From Photorhabdus akhurstii (GTDB taxonomy: Bacteria; Pseudomonadota; Gammaproteobacteria; Enterobacterales; Enterobacteriaceae): 64,000 bases of DNA. A model generated the notes under the pieces. It ran no database searches. It saw only the letters and a program-made list of their open reading frames with translations, and was not told where the DNA came from. Positions 37,062 to 47,962 of this stretch are shown here, piece by piece. A program made the position numbers and the translations under genes. Location: NCBI RefSeq assembly GCF_018448925.1, contig NZ_RCWE01000004.1, positions 342,610 through 406,609 on the forward strand. Reading direction: 5' to 3'. Each line of letters begins with the position of its first letter. Positions within the stretch are counted from its first letter, which is position 1.

Positions 37062-38144
37062 ATGCCACGTCCGATTTCGGCAACGATTCATCTTGATGCA
37101 TTGGGAAATAATCTGGCGATTATTCGTAATAAGATCGGTAATAGTAAAATCTGGGCTGTCGTTAAAGCAAATGCTTATGGGCATGGTTTGAATTGCATAT
37201 GGCAGTATCTCGATCAGGCTGATGGATTTGCTTTACTTGATTTTAATGAGGCGATTTTATTACGGGAGCGGGGGTGGCAGGGGCCAATCTTGCTATTGGA
37301 AGGATTTTTTAAACCCGAAGATTTGTCGATAATTGATGAATATCGGCTAATAACAGTAGTGCATAGTCATTGGCAACTGAAAGCAATAGAGATGGCCAAT
37401 TTAAGTAAACCAATCGATATTTATCTCAAACTCAATAGCGGTATGAATCGATTGGGGTTTCCTGCGGATCAATATAGAGCGGTTTTGTTATCGGCAAAGC
37501 GTATCCGGCAAATTGGGCAAATAACATTAATGTCACATTTTGCGAATGCGGATAAGGATAATAAGGAGATTAGCGTTGCTGAACAACTTAATGTTATTAA
37601 TTCGGTTAGTCATGGATTGGATATTTCTCAATGCCTGGCTAATTCAGCCGCTTCTTTGTGGTATCCACAAACTCATCGAGATTGGGTACGTCCCGGTATT
37701 GTGTTGTATGGCGCTTCACCGAGTGGAAAGTGGAAAGATATTGCCGATATTGGATTGAAAGCAGTGATGAGCCTGCAAAGTGAAATTATTGCCATTCAGA
37801 ATCTCAAAGCAGGAGACAAAATTGGTTATGGTAGTGAATATACAGCACCGGGTCCTATGCGAGTTGGTACAGTTGCCTGTGGCTATGCTGATGGTTATCC
37901 CCGTCGTGCAATGACGGAGATGCCGATTATTGTCGATGGTGTTAGGACCAAAGTATTAGGTACAGTATCAATGGATATGTTGTCGGTGGATTTAACGCCT
38001 TGTCCGCAGGCCCAAATTGGTAGTTCTGTTGAATTATGGGGGCAAAATTTGCCGGTGGATGATGTGGCCGAGATTTCCGGGACGATTGGCTATGAATTAT
38101 TGTGTGCATTGGCAAATCGGGTCCCGGTATCTTTATGTCATTAA
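37062..38144 (+). CDS. dadX: catabolic alanine racemase
   Basis: PLP enzyme that converts L-alanine to D-alanine, supplying DadA; 360 residues. The PLP lysine is Lys35 in VVKANAYGHG. The catalytic Tyr region is KIGYGSEYTAPG, and GTVSMDMLSVDLTPCP is typical of DadX/Alr. It was assigned to DadX rather than Alr because of its place behind dadA and closer residue match. Confidence 0.95.
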   Translation: MPRPISATIHLDALGNNLAIIRNKIGNSKIWAVVKANAYGHGLNCIWQYLDQADGFALLDFNEAILLRERGWQGPILLLEGFFKPEDLSIIDEYRLITVVHSHWQLKAIEMANLSKPIDIYLKLNSGMNRLGFPADQYRAVLLSAKRIRQIGQITLMSHFANADKDNKEISVAEQLNVINSVSHGLDISQCLANSAASLWYPQTHRDWVRPGIVLYGASPSGKWKDIADIGLKAVMSLQSEIIAIQNLKAGDKIGYGSEYTAPGPMRVGTVACGYADGYPRRAMTEMPIIVDGVRTKVLGTVSMDMLSVDLTPCPQAQIGSSVELWGQNLPVDDVAEISGTIGYELLCALANRVPVSLCH

Positions 38145-38406
38145 ATACCATGTCGTTAAATACCAGACAGTGTGTCAAATAGTAGTTAGCGACGGGTATT
38201 ATTACAGGAAATAAGTTACCGCTTTCGTCAAATTAATATATTTTTGTTTTGTACAATCTATCTATTCTCGCCAGAAAAATTGGATGGGCAGTAAACATAT
38301 TGTGCTCTTTAAGAAAAATAGGACATTATTACTTGAAAATGAGGGAAATGATCTCTTACACTTGATATAGCTAATCGCATAATTGTTTTAAAGGAAATAG
38401 TTAATC

Positions 38407-39159
38407 ATGATCAACAAAGCTAAAATTTTAGCCACAGTCGTCACTTTTTGTCTGTCTTCATCTTTAGCTTATGCAGGGCAGTGGTCAATTGGCGCTTCTG
38501 TTTTGGCTGAGGCATCACCTTATAAGGGTGTGAAGAATAAAGATAAAGTGTTGTTTGTTCCAATGGTTAATTATGAAAGTGACAATTTCTATTTTCATAC
38601 TTTGGCCGCCGGGTACTATTTGTGGAATCAACCAAAAGATCAGTTATCTTTAGATGTCTATTACTATCCTCAAAATTTCCGCCCAAAAGATAGTGAAGAT
38701 AAGCAGATGAAAAAGCTGGATCGTCGTGATGATACTATGATGGGCGGTTTTAGCTATCGTCATATTGAAGATTGGGGTACGTTGCGTAGCTCTTTTGCCG
38801 CGGATACGTTGAGTAAAAGTAAAGGTATAAGGATTGACCTGGCTTATTTGTACGAATTTAAAAGTGATGATTGGTCATTACAACCAGGGGTAGGTGTGGT
38901 TTGGAATAGTAAAAAACAAAATCGTTATGAATATGGTATTGAAGGTAATGAATCGCGCCGTAGCGGACTAGAAAAATATACGCCAGATGATAGTTGGACT
39001 CCCTATGTGGAATTATCTGCCAATTATAAATTTAACCAAGAATGGTCTGCGTTTATGATGGGACGTGTTGAGCGTTTACCGAGTGAAATTAAGGATAGTC
39101 CGATGGTTAATAAGTCATATTCAAGTATTGTTTGGACAGGTGTTACATATAGTTTTTAA
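38407..39159 (+). CDS. MipA/OmpV-family outer-membrane protein
   Basis: 250 residues with a signal peptide (MINKAKILATVVTFCLSSSL, cleavage after AYA). The mature part has alternating beta-strand patterns and ends with an aromatic residue (VWTGVTYSF), as outer-membrane barrels do. MipA in E. coli is described as a scaffold between murein polymerase and hydrolase, but the family is wider. AAGGAAATAG is the ribosome site. Confidence 0.85.
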   Translation: MINKAKILATVVTFCLSSSLAYAGQWSIGASVLAEASPYKGVKNKDKVLFVPMVNYESDNFYFHTLAAGYYLWNQPKDQLSLDVYYYPQNFRPKDSEDKQMKKLDRRDDTMMGGFSYRHIEDWGTLRSSFAADTLSKSKGIRIDLAYLYEFKSDDWSLQPGVGVVWNSKKQNRYEYGIEGNESRRSGLEKYTPDDSWTPYVELSANYKFNQEWSAFMMGRVERLPSEIKDSPMVNKSYSSIVWTGVTYSF

Positions 39160-39239
39160 TTACTCACTGCGATAATATTGGATAGAGACTGAATTCATGG
39201 GATAGTATTCAGTCTTTTTAATGTGAATGAGTGAGATAT

Positions 39240-40118
39240 TTACTGGTAATCTTTCCGGCAACGGATTAGAACCGAAATATGGGCTGGACTATCATCTTGA
39301 GAGATTAATGGTTTATTGATACGAGCTGTTTCTACACAAACCATATTCTTATAACCTTCATTGCACATATCTTTCATTCCGTTTGATAGTTGGGCGCCGG
39401 GATTCCAGCATACAACATCACTGTGATGATAATGGTGAATTTCAATGGTTCGTTTCAGCGATTTATCCCTTATCAGATTAAAATCTTCTGGCTCGGTATA
39501 AATATGATCAGTACGACCGTTGAAAATAAGATCCTCTGTTGTTGTGTATTGCTCTTTATCGGCAACCGTATCAATAAAATGTTTACCTAAGCCACTGACT
39601 GAAATTTGATTAATATCGCCAATATTCAGATAAGTGTGTAGGGCACAGGTTGCTTGATAATCACCATAGGTTTCCAATTCCATTTCACAGGTTTCACACA
39701 GTTTGAATCGGGCAATCAAAGTAAAATCATAAGGCCACAATTTATGGGTATATTCATTGTCTCTCAGCGTGAAAGTGAGTATGACACCATTTTCATGTTC
39801 ATTATGTGCGCTAAATTCCCAGGGAAGAATTCTGGCAAAACCGTGACTTGGCGCTCTTGAGGAACCAAACCAAGGCCAACAAATAGGGATACCGCCGCGG
39901 ATAGCAGTACCTGCTGCAAATATGGTTTTTCTGCTTAACCACAATCCCGGTTCCTCACCACTGGGTTGCCAGGCGATGAGATGTGCTCCTTGCAGACTGA
40001 TTGCGCCACGAACCTTAGGATGATCGACGACTATCAGTGGGAAGCCATCTATATTTCGTTGACTAATCGCTGGAGAAATTTGTTCTGCAACCGGTAATGA
40101 AAAGATTCTATCGTTCAT
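39240..40118 (-). CDS. yeaD: glucose-6-phosphate 1-epimerase YeaD
   Basis: Aldose-1-epimerase-like enzyme acting on hexose 6-phosphates; 292 residues from the ATG at 40118 (MNDRIFSLPVAEQISP). Family blocks are VVDHPKVRGAISLQGAHLI, GGIPICWPWFG, SHGFAR and the late VVCWNPGAQLSNGMKDM. It follows gapA on the same strand, beyond the gapA terminator, as in E. coli. Confidence 0.93.
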   Translation of the reverse strand: MNDRIFSLPVAEQISPAISQRNIDGFPLIVVDHPKVRGAISLQGAHLIAWQPSGEEPGLWLSRKTIFAAGTAIRGGIPICWPWFGSSRAPSHGFARILPWEFSAHNEHENGVILTFTLRDNEYTHKLWPYDFTLIARFKLCETCEMELETYGDYQATCALHTYLNIGDINQISVSGLGKHFIDTVADKEQYTTTEDLIFNGRTDHIYTEPEDFNLIRDKSLKRTIEIHHYHHSDVVCWNPGAQLSNGMKDMCNEGYKNMVCVETARINKPLISQDDSPAHISVLIRCRKDYQ

Positions 40119-40192
40119 CCGTATAACCTTGTGAATCAAAGTTGGGCGATGGCATGGCCCAAGAATAACGCATGTTGTATACAGATTGAAAC

Positions 40193-40223
40193 AAAAGAGC
40201 TGCCGGGGAAGGGCAGCTCTTTT
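40193..40223 (-). terminator. Rho-independent terminator of gapA
   Basis: AAAAGAGCTGCC (40193-40204) pairs with GGCAGCTCTTTT (40212-40223), with a 7-base loop. Read on the minus strand it ends in TTTTGTTTC. It starts 10 bp after the gapA stop. Confidence 0.9.
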
Positions 40224-40233
40224 CAGGCCTCAG

Positions 40234-41418
<1,185 letters not shown>

Positions 41419-41459
41419 TTAATTGGTTAGATATGCGAGTCACATCACAAATAGTAGGA

Positions 41460-41586
41460 TATACCCGTTATCTTTCAAGTTGCCTCTTTGTTGGCTGCAC
41501 TCACTCACCCCGGTCACATAGTTATCTATGCTCCCGGGGATTCGCTCCCTTGCCGTCGCGATGCATCTTGAAATCCATAGGGTATA
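41460..41586. repeat. ERIC repeat, complete 127 bp
   Basis: Second ERIC element, co-linear with the one at 19942-20068. The core is CTCACCCCGGTCACATAG / CTATGCTCCCGGGGATTCGC, with ends TATACCCG and GGGTATA. It lies between the divergent gapA and msrB promoters, so it may be transcribed in the msrB leader. Confidence 0.92.
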
Positions 41587-41696
41587 GACAGATTCTGTTA
41601 ACCACTTAAAATAAATTCCACTGATGTGATGTTAATTTTTTGTTATTATTAATCAATTTTATTGAGAACATGAGTCTTATTATTAAGGTGGTCGTT

Positions 41697-42107
41697 ATGG
41701 CTAAGAATCCTGATGTTTCCCTTTGTAAAGAACTTACTGATATTCAGCGTCATGTAACCCAGAATGCCGGGACAGAGCCGCCATTTTCAGGGAAATTACT
41801 ACATAATAAGAAAAGTGGCGTGTACCATTGTTTGTGCTGCGAGCAGCCGTTATTTATGTCCGATACTAAATTTGATTCTGGTTGTGGTTGGCCGAGCTTT
41901 TACCAGCCTGTTACTCAGGATGCGGTGAAGTATCTTGATGATAATAGTCACAATATGCATCGTATTGAGGTTCGTTGCGGTCATTGCAATGCTCATTTGG
42001 GGCATGTGTTCCCTGATGGCCCGCAACCGACAGGAGAACGTTTTTGCATCAACTCGGCTGCATTAAGCTTTACTGATGAAAATACAGGCGAAAAAACAGT
42101 AGGTTAA
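41697..42107 (+). CDS. msrB: methionine-(R)-sulfoxide reductase
   Basis: Repairs methionine-R-sulfoxide in proteins; 136 residues. Zinc is bound by two CxxC motifs (YHCLCCEQ and [10 protein letters not shown]). The catalytic Cys is in [10 protein letters not shown], and [12 protein letters not shown] is the substrate pocket. The ATG at 41697 follows AAGGTGG at good distance and gives a family-like N-terminus; 19 upstream codons are dropped. Confidence 0.95.
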   Translation: MAKNPDVSLCKELTDIQRHVTQNAGTEPPFSGKLLHNKKSGVYHCLCCEQPLFMSDTKFDSGCGWPSFYQPVTQDAVKYLDDNSHNMHRIEVRCGHCNAHLGHVFPDGPQPTGERFCINSAALSFTDENTGEKTVG

Positions 42108-42190
42108 TCGTTTTTATTATTGCGGACATAATCTTAATTTACGCAAAAAATCGTTTCAGCTAATTCTGGAAAATGAATGAGGAAATATCA

Positions 42191-42460
42191 ATGGAACTGG
42201 ATGATCTGTTATCTGTAATGACACCAGAAATATATCAACGCTTGGTTCAGGCGGTAGAACTAGGTAAATGGCAGGATGGCGTGCCTCTAACGGTAGAGCA
42301 GAAAGAGCATAGTTTGCAAATGATTATGCTATGGCAATCAAGGCATAACCATGATCCGCAACATATGACGATTGGTACTGACGGTCAGTTGGTGATGAAG
42401 AGTAAACAAGAACTGAAAGCGACCTTTCAGTCTGAAATGGTGGCAACATTCAAGCCATAA
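42191..42460 (+). CDS. yeaC: YeaC family protein
   Basis: 89-residue protein of the DUF1315 family, function unknown. Family blocks are MELDDLLSVMTPEIYQRL, AVELGKWQDGVPLT and LWQSRHNHDPQHMTI. The start at 42191 has GAGGAAAT upstream; an ATG six codons earlier is less likely. It is downstream of msrB as in E. coli. Confidence 0.92.
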   Translation: MELDDLLSVMTPEIYQRLVQAVELGKWQDGVPLTVEQKEHSLQMIMLWQSRHNHDPQHMTIGTDGQLVMKSKQELKATFQSEMVATFKP

Positions 42461-42516
42461 TCTTTGGCGAGTTGAAAAGGCTGAGTGTGTAAACTCAGCC
42501 TGACCTTGGATTGATA

Positions 42517-43155
42517 TCAGAGGAGAGCGTTTTCTAGTTGATCAAGTTCTATCAATATAGCGCCTTTCTCTTTTATCTCGTTAAATGCTGATTGGCTATC
42601 ATTTGGGCTGAGGTTAACCCCCCGGCAACCATCAGTAATGACCCAAGTTTCATAACCTAATGCCAGCGCATCCAGCACAGTAAACTTCACGCAATAATCA
42701 GTCGCGATACCGATAATAAACAGGCGTTCAATTTGCTGTGCTTGCAACCAGTCATCAAGCCGGGTTTTACTCAGATGGCCGTTGTCAAAGAAAGCGCTGT
42801 AGCTATCGATCTGTGGATTTTCACCTTTATGGAAAATTTCGAGAATGGCTTGCTTGTTTAGCTGTGGATGGAAATCAGCGCCTGGCTGCCCCTGAACACA
42901 GTGTACCGGCCACCATACTTGTGGAATACCGTTTAATATACCGATATCACCGATCTGTTGCCCGGAATTTACTGCGAAGCTCATATGTTCAGCCGGATGC
43001 CAGTCTTGAGTGGCAATAATGCTGATATTGTGTTTCAGACAAATATCAATTGCCTGATTTGCCGCAACAATGACTTGTTCACTCTCTTCTACGGCTAAAG
43101 CGCCGCCGGTACAGAAGTCGTTCTGTAGATCAATAAGTAATAGGGCTGTTTTCAT
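42517..43155 (-). CDS. pncA: nicotinamidase
   Basis: Hydrolyses nicotinamide to nicotinate in NAD recycling; 212 residues. The isochorismatase-like fold begins LLIDLQNDFCTGGALAV, where Asp is the catalytic acid. The metal-binding TQDWHPAEHMSF follows, and the catalytic Cys is in IGIATDYCVKFT. It starts 12 bp after the ansA stop, forming the ansA-pncA operon known in E. coli. Confidence 0.95.
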   Translation of the reverse strand: MKTALLLIDLQNDFCTGGALAVEESEQVIVAANQAIDICLKHNISIIATQDWHPAEHMSFAVNSGQQIGDIGILNGIPQVWWPVHCVQGQPGADFHPQLNKQAILEIFHKGENPQIDSYSAFFDNGHLSKTRLDDWLQAQQIERLFIIGIATDYCVKFTVLDALALGYETWVITDGCRGVNLSPNDSQSAFNEIKEKGAILIELDQLENALL

Positions 43156-43167
43156 CTTTTTCCTTGA

Positions 43168-44187
43168 TTATTTATCAGGATAACTTAATTCACCACGTAA
43201 ATTTTGTTGCATTAAATAACGAATTTTTTCATTGCTATAGGGTTGACTGAGTAAATAGTGCAACTTGGTTAAAGTTGCTTCAAAAGTCATATCGTAGCCG
43301 CTGATTACCCCTGCTTCCGCCAGAGCATGGCCTGTTGCATAACCTTCCATATTTACTCGGCCAGAAATGCATTGAGTCAAATTAACAACCACGATCCCTC
43401 TCTCTGTTGCCTGTTTTAGCTCTTTCAGTAGTTCAGGGTGCTGAGGTGCGTTTCCGACGCCATACGAGCGCAGGATGAGAGCCTTAACCGGCTGCATTAA
43501 AATATTATTCACAACCTGACTGGAAAGGCCAGGGTAAATGGTGATTACGCCAATTGGCTGAGGGGTAATCCGATGAGTAATAAACTCGCCATGACTGGCA
43601 GGGGCAGAACAAGCATTGAAAGTTTTGATGTTAATACCGGCTTCCATTAATGGAGAACAGTTTGGTGAGGCAAAAGCATCGAAACCGTCGGCATGTGCTT
43701 TGACGGTCCGATTCCCACGAAACAGTTTATTATTGAAAAACAGGCTGACTTCGTTAACCGGGTAATTAGCGGCAAGGTAAAGCGCGTTCAATAAGTTTGT
43801 CTGCCCATCAGAGCGCAGTGCTTCCAGTGGGATTTGCGACCCTGTGACAATGACTGGCTTACCCAGATTCTCAAACATAAAGGAGAGGGCCGATGCCGTA
43901 AATGCCATTGTATCCGTACCATGCAGGATCACGAACCCATCATAATCATGGTAATTTTCTCGGATATCATCAGCGATAAACTGCCAGTCTTCTGGGGTCA
44001 TATCAGAAGAATCGATCAGTGGTTGATGTTCACGGATGGTGAATGTCGGCATTTCCGGTCGATGGAATTCGGGCATCTTTGTTAATTGACGCTGTAAGTG
44101 CCCGGAAACGGGAATGTATCCCTGAGATGAGTGTTGCATCCCAATAGTTCCGCCAGTATAGACGACATAAATAGACTTCTTCTGCAT
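43168..44187 (-). CDS. ansA: cytoplasmic L-asparaginase I
   Basis: Hydrolyses L-asparagine to aspartate and ammonia; 339 residues, no signal peptide. The first catalytic Thr lies in YVVYTGGTIGMQ and the second in VILHGTDTMAFTASAL. It is located between sppA and pncA on the same strand, as in E. coli. Confidence 0.95.
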   Translation of the reverse strand: MQKKSIYVVYTGGTIGMQHSSQGYIPVSGHLQRQLTKMPEFHRPEMPTFTIREHQPLIDSSDMTPEDWQFIADDIRENYHDYDGFVILHGTDTMAFTASALSFMFENLGKPVIVTGSQIPLEALRSDGQTNLLNALYLAANYPVNEVSLFFNNKLFRGNRTVKAHADGFDAFASPNCSPLMEAGINIKTFNACSAPASHGEFITHRITPQPIGVITIYPGLSSQVVNNILMQPVKALILRSYGVGNAPQHPELLKELKQATERGIVVVNLTQCISGRVNMEGYATGHALAEAGVISGYDMTFEATLTKLHYLLSQPYSNEKIRYLMQQNLRGELSYPDK

Positions 44188-44242
44188 GACTGTACCTCAT
44201 AAAAAGATCAGCTGGATTATAGGAGTATTACAGAAGAAAAAA

Positions 44243-44267
44243 AGCCTGACAGGGATTTGTCAGGCTA
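44243..44267 (-). terminator. Rho-independent terminator of sppA
   Basis: AGCCTGACA (44243-44251) pairs with TGTCAGGCT (44259-44267). On the minus strand the stem runs into seven or more T residues. It stands between the sppA stop and the ansA start. Confidence 0.85.
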
Positions 44268-44312
44268 AATTAATCGAGTTATTACTTGGAATCAGACATT
44301 ATTATGGGCTGT

Positions 44313-46178
44313 TTAACGAATATCTCCGCAATTTAAACAGAATGCATAACGATTTTGTGGATCATTCAGATGGCGATAGAACTCACTTTGTTGTTTCACT
44401 TCCTGAGCCACCTGCGCCAATGGAGCGGGGAGCCAGGCTTGAACAGCTTCCGGTACGATAACTTGCGCGGTTGTTGTCAACTGACTCATCAGCAACTCAC
44501 TGAATGACATTTCAGGCTGCATCCAGTCAAGTTCTGGGTTATCCAATTTTGCCAATTCAGCCGCTTTAGTGACCGCATCATCGAAATCCCCTAATTGGTC
44601 GACCAATCCATTGGTTTTAGCATCATGACCAATCCACACATGCCCCTGAGCAATTTTATCGACTTCTTCACGTGTTTTATGGCGTGAATTAGCAACAAGG
44701 CCGATAAAGTTGTTATAGCCATTTTCGATATTAAGCTGCATCAGCTCTGAGAACTGTTTGCTGAGTCCTTTGGTAACAGAAATACCCGCGAGTGGCGTCG
44801 TGGAAACGCCGTCAGTGTGGATACCAATATGTTCTAGACTGTTTTCATAAGTAGTGATGACACCGAAGATACCGATAGAACCCGTCAACGTACTTTGGTT
44901 TGCGATGATGTAATTAGATGGAGTAGAGATCCAGTAACCACCGGATGCCGCCATTCCCCCCATAGAAACCACCACAGGTTTATTCGCTGCGCGTAGCGCG
45001 GCCAGTTCGGTGCGAATAACATCAGAAGCGCTCACACTGCCGCCAGGGCTGTTTACTCGCAGAATAACAGCTTTGATATTATCATCCAGACGAGCTTGAC
45101 GAATCTGAGCGGCGGTTGTGTCACCGCCAACCATACCTGGCGTCTGCTGCCCATCGACGATTGCGCCTTGTGCGACAATAACGGCGATATTGCCTTTAGA
45201 TGATGATCTGCCTTCCACCAATTGCGGTGCATAATCGTAAATGCTGATAGCATTGAAGTGGCGGTTTTTTTCGTCCCAACCAAAGGCTTTTGTCATGTCG
45301 CTTTCAATGACATTGCGTGGCGCAACATAATCGACCAGCTTGTGTTTAAGCGCATATTGCGCATTGTCTCCGCCAACAGCACGTAAGCCGGCAATCATCT
45401 CATCAGCGCCTGGAAATACCTGATCAACAGTGAGTTTGCGGTTGGTAGCGACAGTATTGAGATAGTTGTGCCACAGACCGTTGACCCAACGGCTATCAGC
45501 TTCGCGGGCATCGGGGGACATATCATCACGCATAACCGGTTCAACGGCTGATTTATACGTGCCGACGCGGAAAATATGCGCGGTGACTTTCAATGAGTCC
45601 AGCAAGGATTTGTAATACAGGTTATTGGTTGAATAGCCATAAAGACCAACCGTTCCTTGTGGCGATAGATAGATTTTATCGGCAAAGGTAGACAGATAAT
45701 ACTGTGACTGATTATAACTATCACTGATAGCATAAACGGGTTTACCGGAAGTTTTAAACTCATTAATTGCCTTACCGATATACTGCATGGATGGCTGGTC
45801 GGCGCCGATGAAATCATCAAGTTTCAGCACCAGACCCGTGATTTTGGTATCGGTTTTTGCCTGGCGAATGCTATCAACAATATCAAACAGGGAGTTTTCC
45901 TGAAATTTATTGCCGGATGCGCCAAACAGTTCACGGCTCAATTGAGTCAATGGAGTACGGCTGGAGACCTGATCCACAATAACACCGGTGAGATTGACAT
46001 ATAATGCTCCCCGATAACTATCCGCCGTTTTGTTTGGCTGTTGATAAAGCAGAAAACCGCCAATCACAACCAGAACCAGCATGATAAAAATCAGGTTTGA
46101 AATGACTTCCCGAATAAAATTTAATAGTCGCCAACTCCATTTAAATAATCTTGCGATCAACTTCCATAAAATACGCAT
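44313..46178 (-). CDS. sppA: signal peptide peptidase / protease IV
   Basis: Inner-membrane serine protease that degrades released signal peptides; 621 residues. One N-terminal membrane helix (about 25-45) is followed by two tandem S49 domains. The catalytic Lys region lies in the first domain (YYLSTFADKIYLSPQGTVGL) and the Ser in the second (VVSMGGMAASGGYWISTPSN). The ATG at 46178 gives MRILWKLIARLF; 22 upstream codons are excluded. It is divergent from ydjA. Confidence 0.95.
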   Translation of the reverse strand: MRILWKLIARLFKWSWRLLNFIREVISNLIFIMLVLVVIGGFLLYQQPNKTADSYRGALYVNLTGVIVDQVSSRTPLTQLSRELFGASGNKFQENSLFDIVDSIRQAKTDTKITGLVLKLDDFIGADQPSMQYIGKAINEFKTSGKPVYAISDSYNQSQYYLSTFADKIYLSPQGTVGLYGYSTNNLYYKSLLDSLKVTAHIFRVGTYKSAVEPVMRDDMSPDAREADSRWVNGLWHNYLNTVATNRKLTVDQVFPGADEMIAGLRAVGGDNAQYALKHKLVDYVAPRNVIESDMTKAFGWDEKNRHFNAISIYDYAPQLVEGRSSSKGNIAVIVAQGAIVDGQQTPGMVGGDTTAAQIRQARLDDNIKAVILRVNSPGGSVSASDVIRTELAALRAANKPVVVSMGGMAASGGYWISTPSNYIIANQSTLTGSIGIFGVITTYENSLEHIGIHTDGVSTTPLAGISVTKGLSKQFSELMQLNIENGYNNFIGLVANSRHKTREEVDKIAQGHVWIGHDAKTNGLVDQLGDFDDAVTKAAELAKLDNPELDWMQPEMSFSELLMSQLTTTAQVIVPEAVQAWLPAPLAQVAQEVKQQSEFYRHLNDPQNRYAFCLNCGDIR

Positions 46179-46349
46179 ATCATCTCCAAAAACAGGATCA
46201 AGTGAAGCTATCCTAATGATCAGACATGTAAATGTCAGCTTCAAATAGTGGCATATTGTCTGAAAAGACAGCTTTTGGGACTTTTATTTGTTAACAAATA
46301 AACAGAAAATGTTAGCTTATAACAAAATACATTATCTAGGAGAGAAAAG

Positions 46350-46901
46350 ATGGATGCATTAGAACTTTTGTTGAACAGACGTTCAGTATCACGTTTAACA
46401 ACCCCGGCGCCTCAAGATGAAGCATTACAGCATATTCTGGCTGCGGGAATGAGAGCGCCTGATCATGGCGCACTACGTCCGTGGCACTTTATTGTCATGC
46501 AGGATGAAGGTATTGAACGGTTCAGTCGATTACTCCATCAAGCAGCCATTGATAGTCAGCTTGGTACTGATGCGGAAGAAAAAGCGAAAAGCGCGCCTTA
46601 TCGCGCGCCATTAATCATCGCTGTCATTGCAAAAGTGGCTGAGAATTCCAAAATACCGGAATGGGAACAGGTGGTTTCCGCGGGTTGTGCGGTACATGCG
46701 ATGCAAATGGCGGCGGTGGCTCAAGGGTTTGGCGGTATCTGGCGTACCGGTCCGTGGATTGATGATAATACCGTGCGTGCCGGTTTGGGGTGTGATGAAC
46801 ATGACAAAATAGTGGGTTTTCTCTACCTTGGAATGCCTGTGTTAAGAGCGCCCAATAAGGTTACTCCGCCGGATATGACCAATTTTGTCAGCTACTTGTA
46901 A
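46350..46901 (+). CDS. ydjA: FMN-dependent nitroreductase-family protein YdjA
   Basis: 183-residue minimal nitroreductase. It starts MDALELLLNRRSVSRLT with the FMN-binding RRS, has GMRAPDHGALRPWHFI and ends like E. coli YdjA. The physiological substrate is not known. AGGAGAG precedes the ATG. It is the first gene of a ydjA-selD-topB operon, with 12-bp and 5-bp gaps. Confidence 0.94.
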   Translation: MDALELLLNRRSVSRLTTPAPQDEALQHILAAGMRAPDHGALRPWHFIVMQDEGIERFSRLLHQAAIDSQLGTDAEEKAKSAPYRAPLIIAVIAKVAENSKIPEWEQVVSAGCAVHAMQMAAVAQGFGGIWRTGPWIDDNTVRAGLGCDEHDKIVGFLYLGMPVLRAPNKVTPPDMTNFVSYL

Positions 46902-46913
46902 CCGGGGTCTGTT

Positions 46914-47957
46914 ATGTCAACAGAAGTTCGTCTTACCCAATACAGCCACGGCGCTGGATGCGGTTGTAAAATTTCGCCAAAAGTTTTGGAAACCATTCTG
47001 CATAGTGAGCAGGAAAAATTTCTTGACCCTCATTTACTGGTTGGTAATGAAACCCGTGATGATGCTGCGGTTTATGATATTGGCAATGGGACCGGTATTG
47101 TCAGTACGACAGATTTCTTCATGCCGATTGTAGATGATCCATTTGATTTTGGGCGCATTGCCGCCACAAATGCTATCAGTGATATTTATGCGATGGGCGG
47201 TAAGCCCATCATGGCGATAGCTATTTTAGGATGGCCTATCGATAAATTGGCGCCGGAAATTGCCCGTAAGGTGATTGAAGGTGGCCGGGCTGCGTGTAAA
47301 GGGGCTGGGATTACGCTGGCGGGAGGGCACTCTATTGATGCGCCTGAACCTATTTTTGGTCTGGCTGTAACCGGTATCGTTAATATTGACCGAGTGAAGC
47401 AGAACAGCGCGGCGAAAGCGGGTTGCCAGCTATTGCTGACCAAGCCGCTTGGCATCGGTGTATTGACCACGGCGGAGAAAAAAGGCTTGCTGTTGCCTGA
47501 ACATCAGGGCGTCGCGATAGAAACCATGTGTCGTTTAAATAAGTTGGGGATGGATTTTGCCGAGGTGGCGGGTGTTACCGCAATGACTGATGTAACCGGG
47601 TTTGGTCTGTTAGGGCATTTGAGTGAAATTTGTGAAGGATCGGGGGTTCAGGCCACTCTCCATTTTGCAAAAGTGCCTAAATTGCCGGAAGTGGAATCCT
47701 ATATTGAAAAGGGTTGTGTTCCGGGGGGAACCGGGCGTAACTTTGATAGTTACGGTCATCTTGTTGGTGAAATGACAGAACTTCAACGCAAACTGTTATG
47801 TGATCCACAAACATCCGGTGGCCTGCTGTTGGCTGTTCTACCAGAAGCTATTGACGAAGTGAAAGCAATTGCACGATGTCATGGCATCGAACTGACCGCG
47901 ATTGGTGAATTGTCTGAGCAACAGTCAGGCAGAGTACTCATTGAGGTTAATGAATAA
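46914..47957 (+). CDS. selD: selenophosphate synthase
   Basis: Makes selenophosphate from selenide and ATP for selenocysteine and selenouridine; 347 residues. The active-site loop is [12 protein letters not shown], with Cys16 (not selenocysteine) and Lys19. Nucleotide and metal motifs include [11 protein letters not shown] and [10 protein letters not shown]. Its presence suggests the cell uses selenium, but no selA/selB lies in this window. Confidence 0.96.
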   Translation: MSTEVRLTQYSHGAGCGCKISPKVLETILHSEQEKFLDPHLLVGNETRDDAAVYDIGNGTGIVSTTDFFMPIVDDPFDFGRIAATNAISDIYAMGGKPIMAIAILGWPIDKLAPEIARKVIEGGRAACKGAGITLAGGHSIDAPEPIFGLAVTGIVNIDRVKQNSAAKAGCQLLLTKPLGIGVLTTAEKKGLLLPEHQGVAIETMCRLNKLGMDFAEVAGVTAMTDVTGFGLLGHLSEICEGSGVQATLHFAKVPKLPEVESYIEKGCVPGGTGRNFDSYGHLVGEMTELQRKLLCDPQTSGGLLLAVLPEAIDEVKAIARCHGIELTAIGELSEQQSGRVLIEVNE

Positions 47958-47962
47958 TATCC